Source: Natronococcus roseus
Lineage (GTDB): Archaea > Halobacteriota > Halobacteria > Halobacteriales > Natrialbaceae
Assembly: GCF_043677095.1 (NCBI RefSeq)
Contig: NZ_JBHLJR010000004.1
Coordinates: 124,001-188,000 of the forward strand
Length of the DNA: 64,000 bases
Direction: 5' to 3'
Shown: one piece after another, positions 14,607 to 23,210 of the stretch
How the letters are laid out: the number at the start of each line of letters is the position of its first letter
Numbering within the stretch: position 1 is the first letter of the stretch
Notes under the pieces: generated by a model
What the model was told of the DNA's origin: nothing
Databases searched by the model: none
Seen by the model: the letters and a program-made list of their open reading frames with translations, nothing else
Position numbers and translations under genes: made by a program

Positions 14607-15650
14607 TCAACGCTCGAGTTCCAGATCCTCGCGGTCGGCGAAGCCCTCGAGCCACGCCCGCTGTTCGTCGAGTCGCGGCGTCGACTCCGCGTACACCGGC
14701 TCGAACACCTCCCCGGGTTCGGGTGCGGCCCTCGATTCGGCGATCTCGACGGCCTCCTCGAGCTCCGCCTCGGTTTCGTTCTCGACCTCCTCGACGAACG
14801 CGTCGTCGAGAACTCCCTCCTCGCGAAGGTAGCTCTCGTAGCGCTCGAGGGGGTCGGCGGTGCGCCACTCCGGAAGCTCCTCGGACTCGTCGCGGTACCG
14901 CGAGGGATCGTCACTGGTCGTGTGGGCGCCCTGGCGGTAGGTTAGGCTCTCGAGCAACACGGGATTTTCCTCGCGAGCGCGCTCGAGGGCGGCCTCGGTC
15001 AGCTCCCGCACCGCCAGCGGGTCGTTGCCGTCGACGCGAACGCCGTCGAAGCCGTAGGCCTCGGCCTTCCGGGCGATGGTGTCGCTCGCGGTCTGGCGCT
15101 CGCGGGGCGTCGAGATCGCCCAGCCGTTGTTCTCGCAGAAGAAGACGACGGGCGCGTCGAACACGCCGGCGAAGTTCAGCCCCTCGTGGAAGTCGCCCTC
15201 CGAGGTGGCGCCGTCGCCGAGGTAACAGCAGACGGCCTCCTCGGAGTCGCCGTCGTTCGCCGCCATTCCCAGCCCCGCGGCGTGGGGGATCTGGGTCGCG
15301 ATCGGCACCGCCTGCGGGAAGACGTTCAGATCGTGATCGGAGGCGTACTCGGGGTACCCTCGACGGAAGAGCAGGATGTCGCTCATCGGGACCCCGTGAG
15401 CGAGCTGCATCGCGTTCGATCGGTAGGTGGGGACGAGCCAGTCCGCCTCGGCCAGGGCGTGTGCGGCCCCGACCTGCGATCCCTCCTGGCCCCTGAACGG
15501 CGGGTAGCCGCTCATCCAGCCCCGGCGCTGCAGGGCGAGCGCGCGCTCGTCGAACCGGCGCGCTCGAACCATATCGCGGTAGATCTCGAGGGCCTCCTCG
15601 ACGGAGACGCGACTGTCCTCGAGGGCGGTTTCGCCGATGACGCGGTGCAT
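14607..15650 (-). CDS. Thiamine-diphosphate-dependent 2-oxoacid dehydrogenase, E1 alpha subunit
   Basis: E1 alpha binds thiamine diphosphate and decarboxylates a 2-oxoacid (pyruvate or branched-chain). The 347 residues contain the cofactor motif GDGATSEGDFHEG then CENNGWAIS (GDG...NN, about 165-200), and the phosphorylation-loop region THTTSDDPSRYRD equivalent (GAHTTSDDPSRYR). ATG at 15650 starts MHRVIGETALED. No E1 beta, E2 or E3 gene is adjacent, which is unusual because these are normally clustered; the partner must be elsewhere or this paralogue has changed role. Confidence 0.85.
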   Translation of the reverse strand: MHRVIGETALEDSRVSVEEALEIYRDMVRARRFDERALALQRRGWMSGYPPFRGQEGSQVGAAHALAEADWLVPTYRSNAMQLAHGVPMSDILLFRRGYPEYASDHDLNVFPQAVPIATQIPHAAGLGMAANDGDSEEAVCCYLGDGATSEGDFHEGLNFAGVFDAPVVFFCENNGWAISTPRERQTASDTIARKAEAYGFDGVRVDGNDPLAVRELTEAALERAREENPVLLESLTYRQGAHTTSDDPSRYRDESEELPEWRTADPLERYESYLREEGVLDDAFVEEVENETEAELEEAVEIAESRAAPEPGEVFEPVYAESTPRLDEQRAWLEGFADREDLELER

Positions 15651-15688
15651 GCTACCAGCCTGGCGAAGATCGGTGAAAGTAATTCCGG

Positions 15689-16297
15689 TTACTCCTCGCG
15701 CTCGAGCGCGTTCGCCAGCACGTTCTCGACGCGCTCGAGGACGACCTCCGGCGGCTGGGTGGCGTCTACTCGAACGAACCGACCCGGGTCCCGCTCGATC
15801 AACCGCTCGTAGTTGTCCCGCACGTTCGAGAGGTACTCGGCGCGTTCGAACTTGTTCGTCGTCCCCGCGCGGGCGGCGGCCGTCTCGGGGTCTAGATCCA
15901 GGTAGATCGTCAGGTCGGGCTCGATCGAGAACGCGCTGTGGATCCCGACGACGTACTCGAGCGGGCGGGTGATCCGGCCGTCCGCCTCGAGGGTCGCCCC
16001 CTGGTAGGCGTAGCGGGAGTCGGAGTAGCGATCCGAGATGACGAGGTCGCCGCGCTCGAGGGCGGGTTCGATCACCCGGGAGAGGTGGTCGGCGTGGTCG
16101 GCGGTGTAGAGGAACAGTTCGGCCAGCGGGTCGGCGTCGTCGTCGGCGATCGATCGGTAGACGGCCTCGCCGTACCACGATCCCGTCTCGCCGGAGGTGG
16201 GCTCGGTCGTAAACATCGCGTCGGGGTAGACGTCCTGCAGCGCCTCCCAGACCGTCGTCTTCCCGCTCCCGTCCAGTCCCTCGAGCGTCACGAGCAT
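15689..16297 (-). CDS. tmk: Thymidylate kinase
   Basis: Phosphorylates dTMP to dTDP for DNA synthesis. The 202-residue protein has the P-loop LEGLDGSGKTT (about 5-15), the DRY-type motif SDRYSDSRYAYQG (about 108-120) that binds dTMP, and the TYLDLDPETAAAR lid-side region. It is of normal length. The short gap to the upstream E1-alpha gene (38 bases) would allow cotranscription on the minus strand. It is divergent from the epimerase gene at 16416. Confidence 0.92.
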   Translation of the reverse strand: MLVTLEGLDGSGKTTVWEALQDVYPDAMFTTEPTSGETGSWYGEAVYRSIADDDADPLAELFLYTADHADHLSRVIEPALERGDLVISDRYSDSRYAYQGATLEADGRITRPLEYVVGIHSAFSIEPDLTIYLDLDPETAAARAGTTNKFERAEYLSNVRDNYERLIERDPGRFVRVDATQPPEVVLERVENVLANALEREE

Positions 16298-16415
16298 ACC
16301 CGAACTGACCGGGGCGGATACATGGCTCTGACGAACCAGAGAGACCGGCGACCGCCCGACCGACCCTTACAATGTCGCCGTCCCCTATTTCCCCGTCGAG
16401 GGAGTTGATGAGGGT

Positions 16416-17321
16416 ATGAACGTTCTCGTCGCCGGCGGCACCGGCTTCATCGGGACGCATCTCTGTACGGAACTGCACGAGCGGGGTCACAACGTGACCG
16501 CACTCTCCCGGAGCCCCGACGAGGCCGATCTCCCGCCGGGGATCGACCGCGCGATGGGCGACGCCAGCGCCTACGACTCGATCGTCGAGGAAGTCGAGGG
16601 CCACGACGCCGTCGTCAACCTCGTCTCGCTGTCGCCGCTGTACGAACCCCCCGAGGGAACCAGCCACCAGGAGGTTCACCTCGGCGGTACGAAAAATCTC
16701 GTCCGGGCCTGTGAGGAACGCGGCGTCGACCGGTTCGTCCAGATGAGCGCGCTCGGCGCCGACGCCGACGGGGCGACAGACTACATCCGATCGAAGGGGC
16801 GAGCCGAGTCCGTCGTCACCGGATCCGACCTCGAGTGGACGATCGTCCGCCCCTCCGTCGTCTTCGGCGACGGCGGGGAGTTCGTCGAGTTCACCAAGCA
16901 GCTGACGACGCCCCACGTCACGGGACTTCCCGGGGGCGGGAAGACTCGTTTCCAGCCGATCTGGGTCGGCGATCTGGTCCCGATGCTCGCCGACATCCTC
17001 GAGGACGACGCCCACGTCGGCGAGACCTACGAGTTCGCGGGCCCCCAGGTCGCGACGCTGGCCGACGTCACCGAACTGGCCTACGCGGCCGAGGGCAAGT
17101 CCGTCACCATCGTTCCGATCCCGATGGAGCTGACGAAACTCGGGCTGACGGCCGCGAAATCGGTTTCGTTCATCCCCTTCGGCCCGGACCAGGCCCGCTC
17201 GCTCGAGATGGACAACACCCTCGCGGACAACGACGTCACCGCCTTCGGGTTCGACCTCGAGGGGCTGACGACGCTCAAGGAACACCTCGGGCTCGAGGTC
17301 GAGGCGCCGGCGGCCGACTGA
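16416..17321 (+). CDS. NAD(P)-binding epimerase-like protein, complex I NDUFA9 type
   Basis: An atypical short-chain dehydrogenase of 301 residues. The N-terminal Rossmann motif is VAGGTGFIGTHL (GxxGxxG, about 5-15). The usual YxxxK is represented by YIRSKG near residue 128. Motifs such as WTIVRPSVVFG and FQPIWVGDLV are shared with the NDUFA9-like branch, which binds NADPH and often acts structurally. Substrate unknown. It stands alone between the divergent tmk gene and cetZ. Confidence 0.82.
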   Translation: MNVLVAGGTGFIGTHLCTELHERGHNVTALSRSPDEADLPPGIDRAMGDASAYDSIVEEVEGHDAVVNLVSLSPLYEPPEGTSHQEVHLGGTKNLVRACEERGVDRFVQMSALGADADGATDYIRSKGRAESVVTGSDLEWTIVRPSVVFGDGGEFVEFTKQLTTPHVTGLPGGGKTRFQPIWVGDLVPMLADILEDDAHVGETYEFAGPQVATLADVTELAYAAEGKSVTIVPIPMELTKLGLTAAKSVSFIPFGPDQARSLEMDNTLADNDVTAFGFDLEGLTTLKEHLGLEVEAPAAD

Positions 17322-17436
17322 TGGTACCCGGTGGCGGACCGCGGCCACAGTTATAGCATAAGCTGAAATTCTCTTTCGACACAAAACTTATGCCCGCGAT
17401 AGCACTCGGTCAGACAACGGAGACCTCTGATACGCA

Positions 17437-18609
17437 ATGAAACTGGCGATGATCGGATTCGGACAGGCCGGCGGCAAGATCGTCGATCGCTTCCTCGAGC
17501 ACGACGATCGGACCGGCGGCGGGATCGTTCGGGCGGCCGTCGCCGTCAACTCCGCGAAGGCGGATCTGATGGGTCTCGAGCGGATCCCCGAGGAGAACCG
17601 CGTGCTCATCGGGCAGGCCGAGGTCAACGGCCACGGCGTGGGCGCCGACAACGAGCTCGGCGCCGAGATCGCTGAGAACAACGTCGACGAGATCCAACAC
17701 GCCGTCGACTCGATCCCGACCCACGAGGTCGACGCCTTCTTGATCGTCGCCGGAATGGGCGGCGGGACCGGCTCCGGCGGCGCGCCGGTGCTGGCCGACC
17801 ACCTCAAACGGATCTACACGATCCCCGTCTACGGGCTCGGCGTGTTGCCGGGCGCCGACGAGGGCGGGATCTACACGCTCAACGCGGCCCGATCGTTCCA
17901 GACGTTCGTCCGCGAGACGGACAACCTGCTCGTCTTCGACAACGACTCCTGGCGCCAGACCGGCGAGTCCGTCGAGGGGAGCTATGACCAGATCAACGGC
18001 GAGATCGTTCGTCGACTCGCCATCCTCTTCGGCGCCGGCGAGATCCGCGAGGGCGAGGACGTCGCCGAGAGCGTCGTCGACTCCTCGGAGATTATCAACA
18101 CCCTCGCCGGCGGGGGCGTCTCGACGATCGGCTTCGCCAGCGAGGACGTCGAACTCGAGTCGGGCGGGCTGCTCTCGCGGTTTACGGGCGGTGACGAGGG
18201 AGCCGGGCTTGACACCGCCGAGACGACCAACCGCATCACGAGCCTCGTCCGGAAGGCGACCCTCGGACGGCTCACCCTTCCGTGCGAGGTCGACGGCACC
18301 GAACGGGCGTTGCTGGTGCTCGCTGGCCCGTCGTCGTACCTCAACCGCAAGGGGATCGAGCGGGGCCGGACCTGGCTCGAGGACGAGACCGGCTCGATGG
18401 AGGTCCGCGGCGGGGACTACCCCCGCCAGGAACCCGAGGTCGACGCCGTCGTTCTGCTGTCGGGCGTGACGAACGTCCCCCGCATCAAACGCCTCCAGGA
18501 GGTCGCGATCGAGGCCCAGGACCGGATCGACGACATCGAGGCCGAGCGCGAGCAGAACCTCGAGACCCTCGTCGCCGACGAGGCCGACGAGCTCGAGCCC
18601 CTCTTTTGA
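17437..18609 (+). CDS. cetZ1: CetZ-type tubulin-superfamily cytoskeletal protein
   Basis: CetZ proteins are archaeal GTPases of the tubulin/FtsZ fold that control cell shape and motility. It begins MKLAMIGFGQAGGKIVDRF and has the tubulin signature GMGGGTGSGGAP at 106-117. The 390-residue length fits CetZ rather than FtsZ. Downstream cofC and cofG in the same orientation give the same gene order I recall for Haloferax cetZ1, which supports the orthology. A TATA-like region (CACAAAACTTATGC) is present about 50 bases upstream. Not a cell-division FtsZ. Confidence 0.88.
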   Translation: MKLAMIGFGQAGGKIVDRFLEHDDRTGGGIVRAAVAVNSAKADLMGLERIPEENRVLIGQAEVNGHGVGADNELGAEIAENNVDEIQHAVDSIPTHEVDAFLIVAGMGGGTGSGGAPVLADHLKRIYTIPVYGLGVLPGADEGGIYTLNAARSFQTFVRETDNLLVFDNDSWRQTGESVEGSYDQINGEIVRRLAILFGAGEIREGEDVAESVVDSSEIINTLAGGGVSTIGFASEDVELESGGLLSRFTGGDEGAGLDTAETTNRITSLVRKATLGRLTLPCEVDGTERALLVLAGPSSYLNRKGIERGRTWLEDETGSMEVRGGDYPRQEPEVDAVVLLSGVTNVPRIKRLQEVAIEAQDRIDDIEAEREQNLETLVADEADELEPLF

Positions 18610-18651
18610 GCTCCGACGCGTTTTTGCCCGCGTGCCGGCAACGGTAGCCGA

Positions 18652-19299
18652 ATGCGCGTCCTCGTTCCGTTCGCGGCCGACGCACCGAAAACGCGCCTCG
18701 ATCCGGTGCTCTCGGCCGACGAGCGGGCGGCGTTCGCGCGGGCGATGTTGTGCGACGTGCTGGTCGCGATCGACGCTGCCGGCTACGAGCCGACAGTACT
18801 CTCGACGGCGCCGCTCGACCTCGAGGAGCCGATTTCGGCGCCGGTAGTCGTCGACGGCCGCCCGCTGACGACGGCGGTTAACGCCCGGCTGCCGGAGAGC
18901 CCCGAGGACGACCCCGTCGCCGTCGTGATGGCCGACCTCGCGCTGGCGACGCCCGACGCCCTCGAGCGACTCTTCGCCGCCGGGGGCGACGTCGCCATCG
19001 CCCCCGGCCGCGGGGCAGGGACCAACGCCCTCGTCGTGGACCTCCCCGAGTTTCGGGTGGACTACCACGGCGGCTCCCTCCTCGACCACCGGGAGATCGC
19101 CGCCGAGGTCGGGGCCGAGCTCGCGGTCGTTGACTCCTTCCGGCTCTCGACCGATATCGACGAGCCGGCCGATCTCGTCGAGGTGCTGGTCCACGGCACC
19201 GATCGAGCGCCCGCCTATCTCCGGGAGCGGGGGTTCGAACTCGAGGCCGATGACGGGCGGGTCGGAGTCGTCCGGGTTGGAAACGCGACCTCAAGCTGA
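18652..19299 (+). CDS. cofC: 2-phospho-L-lactate guanylyltransferase (coenzyme F420 biosynthesis)
   Basis: Activates 2-phospholactate with GTP for coenzyme F420 assembly. The 215 residues start MRVLVPFAADAPKTRLDPVL, the nucleotide-binding strand and Arg-rich loop of the family, followed by VAVVMADLALATPDALERL (metal Asp) and GGDVAIAPGRGAGTNALVV. The gene follows cetZ by 42 bases and precedes cofG by under 100, so all three may form an operon. Confidence 0.92.
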   Translation: MRVLVPFAADAPKTRLDPVLSADERAAFARAMLCDVLVAIDAAGYEPTVLSTAPLDLEEPISAPVVVDGRPLTTAVNARLPESPEDDPVAVVMADLALATPDALERLFAAGGDVAIAPGRGAGTNALVVDLPEFRVDYHGGSLLDHREIAAEVGAELAVVDSFRLSTDIDEPADLVEVLVHGTDRAPAYLRERGFELEADDGRVGVVRVGNATSS

Positions 19300-19397
19300 G
19301 GCCCCGAAGACGGGCCAAGCCGATCGTCATCGCGGGCCGAGAACGGTCCCGACCCAACGAGAAGCCCTTATGGTCCCGGCGACGACACTCCGAGGTG

Positions 19398-20597
19398 ATG
19401 ATTCCCGGCGCGAGCGAGTACGGCGTCGCCCTCGAGATCGACGACGCGGCCGTCGAGCGGCTGCTCGAGGTCACCCCCGAGGACGTCGCCGCGCCGCCGG
19501 AACTCTCGTTCTGTCGGAACGTCTTCGTCCCGCTGACGACCGCCTGCCGCTACACCTGCACCTACTGCACGTACTTCGACCCGCCCGGTGAAGCCTCGCT
19601 CCTCTCGCTCGAGGAGGTCCGGGAGATCTGCGAGCGCGGCGCCGACGCCGGCTGCACGGAGGCGCTGTTTACGTTCGGTGACGATCCCGACGACCGGTAC
19701 ACCGAGATCCACGCCCAGCTCGCCGAGTGGGGGTACGACTCGATCCACGACTACCTGCGGGCGGCCTGCGAGGTCGCCCTCGAGGCGGGGCTGCTCCCCC
19801 ACTCGAACCCCGGCGATCAGACCCTCGAGCAGATGGAGACGGTGTCGGACGTCAACGCCAGCATGGGCGTGATGCTCGAGACGACGGCCGAGGTCGGCGC
19901 CCACGCGGGTCCCCGACGAAAGGAGCCCGGGCAGCGCCTGCGGACGATCGAGAACGCGGGGAAACTCGACGTCGCCTTCACCACCGGTATTCTGGTCGGG
20001 ATCGGTGAGGACTGGCGCGACCGCGCCGAGAGCCTGCTGGCGATCCGCGAACTCCACGAACGCTACGATCACGTCCAGGAGGCGATCGTCCAGCCCGTTG
20101 CCGAGAACGAGCGGTGGTCCGACGGGAGTCCCGGACTCGAGACGATGCGTCGAGTAACGGCGATGGCCCGCGTCGCCCTGCCCGAGGAGATCTCGGTGCA
20201 GGTGCCGCCCAACCTCGCCCCGGCCCGCGAGCTGATCGACTGCGGCGTCGACGACCTAGGCGGGGTCTCGCCGATCACCGACGACCACATCAATCCCGAC
20301 TACGCCTGGCCCGCGCTGCGGGAACTCGAGGAGATCGCAGCGGGCGCCGACGTTCCGCTCGCCGAGCGACTGCCCGTCTACGAACGATTCCTGCCGAACG
20401 ACCTACGGACCGACGAGTTCGACGACGTCGCCGCTGCGGGAACTGGTGCTCACGGGAGCAGCCGCGAGTGGATCTCGCCGGAGATTCGGAACGCGCTCGA
20501 GGCCGGGGGCCCGGCCGGTCGGCGCTACCGGGCAGTTCTCGAGGGCGAGAGCCTCGTCGGTCGCCACCGAGCGGGTGCTACCGGACCGGACTCGTAA
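19398..20597 (+). CDS. cofG: FO synthase subunit CofG (radical SAM)
   Basis: With CofH it makes the deazaflavin FO from tyrosine and the pyrimidine precursor. The [4Fe-4S]/SAM motif is CRYTCTYC (C50, C54, C57). The 399-residue length is normal and the SAM-binding ALFTFGDDPDDR region follows. ATG at 19398 is used; a GTG at 19395 is equally in frame and would add one residue. Its partner cofH lies 5 kb downstream on the other strand. Co-located with cofC. Confidence 0.93.
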   Translation: MIPGASEYGVALEIDDAAVERLLEVTPEDVAAPPELSFCRNVFVPLTTACRYTCTYCTYFDPPGEASLLSLEEVREICERGADAGCTEALFTFGDDPDDRYTEIHAQLAEWGYDSIHDYLRAACEVALEAGLLPHSNPGDQTLEQMETVSDVNASMGVMLETTAEVGAHAGPRRKEPGQRLRTIENAGKLDVAFTTGILVGIGEDWRDRAESLLAIRELHERYDHVQEAIVQPVAENERWSDGSPGLETMRRVTAMARVALPEEISVQVPPNLAPARELIDCGVDDLGGVSPITDDHINPDYAWPALRELEEIAAGADVPLAERLPVYERFLPNDLRTDEFDDVAAAGTGAHGSSREWISPEIRNALEAGGPAGRRYRAVLEGESLVGRHRAGATGPDS

Positions 20598-21420
20598 CCG
20601 CTCGTCGAGCGACACTCGCAGCTGTCGGAGAAAATACCGCGCGGAATCGAAGGCCGGTTCTAGGGATCGAGCAGGCCCGCGACCGCACACAGCAGGTTGC
20701 CAACGAGGTTGCCCTCGCCGGCGACGGCCGTCAGATCGAGGTCGATCGTCTCGGTCTCGAGTTCGAGCCCGAGCAGATCGAGGAAGATCGGCTCGATTTC
20801 CAGATCGAGAACCGGACACTCGCCGGCTTCCTCGGGACTGAGAAGCTCGAGGACCCCGTCGAGGAGTCCCCCGAGGTCGAGCCCATCGAACGTCTCGTTT
20901 ACCTGTTCGGTCGGGTTGCTCGAGAGCGTTCCTCGCAGTCGTCCGCTCGCGAGGAGGTGTTCATCGCCATCGACCTCGGCGATCTCGAGGTCCTCGAGGA
21001 TCAGCTCGCCGTCGAACGTCGCGTCGTCTCCGGCGCTGAACCCATTCGGGATGTTTTCGGCGTCGTCGCCTTCGTCGACGAACTCCTCGCCCCTCTCGTC
21101 GAGGTCGAAGGTCAGTCGCGGAACGTTTCCGTTGCCCTGTCCGGGGTTTCCGTTGCCCTGGCCAGGGTTTCCGCCTCCGCCCGGATTCGCGCTCGCCGAG
21201 CCGCTCGCACCGGCGATACCGGCGCCAGCGAGCCCCGTTGCGGCGAGCGTTTTCAGTACTGTGCGTCTGTCGTCGTCGGGAGTCTGTTCGTTACAGGGAA
21301 GACAGGAGAAACCCCACGACTGAAGTCGTGGGATGAATCCGTCACTGCTGACACGAGCCACGCTCCCATACCCGGCTGCAATCCCAATGTTTACACTTCA
21401 ATGAGTCAAACACGCGACAC

Positions 21421-22833
21421 GTGAGTGACCGACCGCGACGCACGAACGAGTATACTGCCAAACCCACCAGCGACCGGTATAACCAGTGCTTGTTCGAGTG
21501 GTTGGCCACCCACGCCCCACTGTGGAACCAGATCAACTACCGACGCCTTGACGGATACTTCGACGACGACGGCGACGTCTGGGACGCGGAATACACAGAC
21601 CTCTACGACAAGTACGCACCCGTCCTCGGCAAAGCCACCTGCCAACAAGTCGCCCGAAAAAACAGCGAAGCCTGGCGCTCGTTCTTCCGCCTGCTCGACA
21701 AATACTACTCCGACAACCCCTCAGTCACCGAGAAACCCAGCCCGCCCGGGTTCAAAGGCAATCGCGACGACGGCTACGAGCTATACGGCCTCGTCCGCAA
21801 CGACCTGTACGAGTTCGACTGGGACGAAAACCAGAGTACCCTCGAGTTCGGCGTCGGCGACGCACTCGAAGAGAAATACGACTTCGACCATAACGAACGC
21901 ATCACGCTGGAAGTCCGCGGCAACCCTCAATGGGGCGGTGACGACGCGCGGTTGGAACTCGTCTACGACGAGGCGGCCGACACGCTTCGTGTCAAGCATC
22001 CGGTTCGCATACGGCCAGACCATTTGCAAGAACAGCGGCTGGATGCCTTCGCTCATACACTCGATCCAGAGAACACGATGCACGCGGCCGCCATCGACGT
22101 CGGCGCAAATAACACCCTCGCCATCGTCACCACCACTGGGGAAACCACAGTGTACCACGCACGCCCCGAATTTGAACGGTTCCACGTATTGTCCGAGTTG
22201 ATCGCCGAGTTGCAGTCACAACTGCCCGCCGACCAGTATACGAGCCCGCGCATTCAACGCGTGTACGATGAGCGCGGCGAGAATCGTGACCATAGCCGTG
22301 ACGCCGCGGTGAAACACGCGGCGGACTGGCTGCTCGAACGCAACGTTGGAACTGTGTACGTCGGCGATCTAACCGACGTGTTGGAGACGCACTGGTCGGC
22401 TGTAGTGAACGAGAAGACGCACGATTTCTGGTCTCATGGGCAACTGGTCGACCGGGTAGAACTCACGCTCGGCGATGTCGGCATCACCGTCGAGCAGGTG
22501 AGCGAAGCAGGGTCGAGCAGCGAATGCCCGGTGTGTGGGAGCGACGACGTAGTGCGGGACGGTGACGAGTTGCATTGCCGTGACTGCGAGTTGGACGCGC
22601 ACAGTGATGTTTCGGGGGCGTGGAATCTGCTGCAAGCGAGAGAAGGGCCGATGGCTCGGCCCGCCGCCCTGTCTGCTGGACGCGGCAGGGACGGATCCGA
22701 CAACTCTTCAGAGTGTGATGGAACGTACTGGGAGTGGAATGGACACGACTGGAAACCCGCCCGGTTTGGGGAACAGTCGAGCCCGGTCGACCAACCCAGC
22801 GTCGGCGAACCCGCAAGTTCACAGCCGGGGTAA
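21421..22833 (+). CDS. tnpB: RNA-guided nuclease-like TnpB (IS1341 family)
   Basis: The protein (470 residues) has a split RuvC domain: motif I AAIDVGANNTLAIV (D226), motif III AHSDVSGAWNLLQ (D396) and a four-Cys zinc finger between (C369, C372, C386, C389). Motif II reads VYVGDLTDVLETHW, so the catalytic Glu of the usual VxEDL is Gly315 here; activity may be lost or use another residue such as E322. It starts with GTG at 21421. It lies within the element at 21295-22892 and its 3' end probably overlaps the guide RNA. Confidence 0.88.
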   Translation: MSDRPRRTNEYTAKPTSDRYNQCLFEWLATHAPLWNQINYRRLDGYFDDDGDVWDAEYTDLYDKYAPVLGKATCQQVARKNSEAWRSFFRLLDKYYSDNPSVTEKPSPPGFKGNRDDGYELYGLVRNDLYEFDWDENQSTLEFGVGDALEEKYDFDHNERITLEVRGNPQWGGDDARLELVYDEAADTLRVKHPVRIRPDHLQEQRLDAFAHTLDPENTMHAAAIDVGANNTLAIVTTTGETTVYHARPEFERFHVLSELIAELQSQLPADQYTSPRIQRVYDERGENRDHSRDAAVKHAADWLLERNVGTVYVGDLTDVLETHWSAVVNEKTHDFWSHGQLVDRVELTLGDVGITVEQVSEAGSSSECPVCGSDDVVRDGDELHCRDCELDAHSDVSGAWNLLQAREGPMARPAALSAGRGRDGSDNSSECDGTYWEWNGHDWKPARFGEQSSPVDQPSVGEPASSQPG

Positions 22834-22892
22834 TCAGCTGGCCGGATTGCCTACGGAGGAATCCCACGACTTCAGTCGTGGGAGGAGGTCAA
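22720..22892 (+). ncRNA. Predicted omega RNA of the TnpB element (right end)
   Basis: In this family the guide RNA is read from the 3' part of tnpB through the right end, with the first 16-20 bases of flanking DNA as guide. Here the scaffold would end at GGAGGTCAA (22892) and the guide would begin TCATGGAAGTCACGCG (22893-22908). The 5' limit is a guess. Position is inferred from known elements and not from expression data. Confidence 0.4.
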
Positions 22893-22953
22893 TCATGGAA
22901 GTCACGCGCTGTGACAGCGCGTCCATACCGCACTCCATAGCTTCAATAAACAC
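22893..22953 (-). promoter_or_regulatory. Orphaned promoter of the split gene with a 19-bp palindrome
   Basis: On the minus strand a TATA-like GTGTTTATTGAAG (22953-22941) precedes the stranded start codon at 22896. Between them lies the perfect palindrome ACGCGCTGT-g-ACAGCGCGT (22904-22922), which covers the predicted transcription start at about 22915-22921. It may be an operator or a 5' RNA hairpin. The rest of 22954-23210 shows no gene. Confidence 0.5.
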
Positions 22954-23210
22954 TTGCCTTGCTGGAATTATACTTAGAACGCGAACATATGGTTCCTAGA
23001 GGGGAACAATCGCCCAATAGGGGCCGAGATGTCGGATCGGTTTCCAGAAACGAGGGTGAACCAACCCAAATACAGGTTCGTTCACCGATACAATTATGCG
23101 GTCGAGCAACCGGTCGCGGTGCCTCGGGAGGCGTCCGCCGCTCGAGGTCGACCGCGCGGCGAGGGGAACCGAAAGCGTAAGACCGCGGCGGGCGCGTTCT
23201 CTCACAACCG

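Larger units (their letters stand above)
21295..22892 (+). mobile_element. IS200/IS605-type (IS1341-like) element with tnpB only
   Basis: The 1598-bp element has a subterminal hairpin CCCACGACTGAAGTCGTGGG near the left end (21312-21331) and a near-identical one near the right end (about 22863-22882). It ends in GGAGGAGGTCAA. The left flank is TTAC and no target duplication is present, as expected for this family. The boundaries are fixed by the exact reconstruction of the interrupted gene. There is no tnpA transposase gene, so movement would need one in trans. Confidence 0.85.
20660..22896 (-). pseudogene. Tat-exported protein gene split at codon 2 by an IS element
   Basis: The body (20660-21294) encodes about 210 residues: a twin-arginine signal DDDRRTVLKTLAATGLAGAG, then NPGQGNG repeats and a conserved C-terminus ending NLVGNLLCAVAGLLDP. 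The start codon is missing next to the body but lies at 22896-22894, just beyond the right end of the inserted element. Joining the flanks restores ATG-AGT-AAC-GAA-CAG (MSNEQTPDDDRRT). As it stands, a chimeric frame beginning inside the element (ATG at 21361) adds 24 foreign residues before the signal, so function is doubtful. The C-terminal motif resembles an uncharacterised family also found in bacteria. Confidence 0.75.

Noticed and set aside
15651..17384. Extension of the E1 alpha frame upstream to give 925 codons
   Set aside because: It runs antisense through tmk and the epimerase gene; the enzyme begins normally at 15650.
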